In this document: positions 6,992 to 7,037 of the stretch, one piece after another | How positions within the stretch are numbered: the stretch's first letter is position 1 | Layout: each line of letters opens with the position of its first letter | DNA from: an uncultured Prevotella sp. | GTDB lineage: Bacteria; Bacteroidota; Bacteroidia; Bacteroidales; Bacteroidaceae | Reading direction: 5' to 3' | Assembly: GCA_945827565.1 (NCBI GenBank) | Contig: CALZNR010000071.1 | Location: forward strand, 1-7,037 | DNA: 7,037 nucleotides | Program-made: the position numbers and the translations under genes | The notes under the pieces: generated by a model | What the model was told of the DNA's origin: nothing | What the model saw: the letters and a program-made list of their open reading frames with translations, nothing else | Databases searched by the model: none

Positions 6992-7037
6992 CTGTCTCTT
7001 ATACACATCTGACGCTGCCGACGATATGCAGTGTGTA
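6992..7037 (-). other. Nextera/Tn5 sequencing adapter with 13-base outer tag (artefact)
   Basis: An exact reverse complement of bases 1-46: the Tn5 mosaic end at 6992-7010, the rest of the read-1 adapter to 7024, then the same 13-base tag. The same adapter and tag at both ends implies single-primer amplification of a tagmented long fragment. It adds a false C-terminus (LSLIHI) to the EF-G paralogue. Confidence 0.98.

Noticed and set aside
1..7037. Perfect 46-base terminal inverted repeats that could suggest a transposon or linear element
   Set aside because: The repeats are the synthetic Nextera adapter including the Tn5 mosaic end; there is no transposase gene inside.

Overview
The window looks like a fragment of a Bacteroidales genome, most likely Prevotella-like or Bacteroides-like and gut-associated. 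The evidence is a DUF4270 protein, a CE12 acetylesterase next to a GH106 rhamnosidase, an EF-G2-type translation factor, no clear Shine-Dalgarno sequences, and promoter candidates of the Bacteroidetes TTTG / TAnnTTTG type. The outermost 46 bases at each end are not genomic. They are one Nextera/Tn5 adapter with the same 13-base outer tag, present as a perfect inverted repeat. The biological insert is 47-6991, and both terminal genes are cut by the library ends.

Layout: 47-1091 (+) is the C-terminal part of a DUF4270 envelope protein. Two bases later comes a 42-codon basic ORF (1094-1222, +) that starts MADNYLE. Then come two secreted pectin-degrading enzymes on the same strand: a CE12/SGNH rhamnogalacturonan acetylesterase (1251-2507) and a GH106 alpha-L-rhamnosidase (2591-5233). 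A long hairpin (5278-5348) separates these from the convergent hemW gene (5308-6464, -). hemW is split into two frames by one missing base at about 6080/6081. A 137-base divergent promoter region (6465-6601) leads to the start of a fusA2-like EF-G paralogue (6602-6991, +, truncated).

How the genes work together: the acetylesterase would remove O-acetyl groups from rhamnogalacturonan and the GH106 enzyme would release rhamnose, so the pair looks like a small pectin-processing unit without its own SusC/SusD. HemW (radical-SAM heme chaperone) and the EF-G paralogue are separate core-cell functions. The EF-G paralogue is the most interesting biologically. Its G3 motif reads DCPGSDDF where canonical EF-G has DTPGHxDF, so the catalytic histidine is a serine, matching the Bacteroides EF-G2 type reported to work without GTP hydrolysis. 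I see no CRISPR array, tRNA, rRNA, insertion sequence or clear novel multi-gene system.
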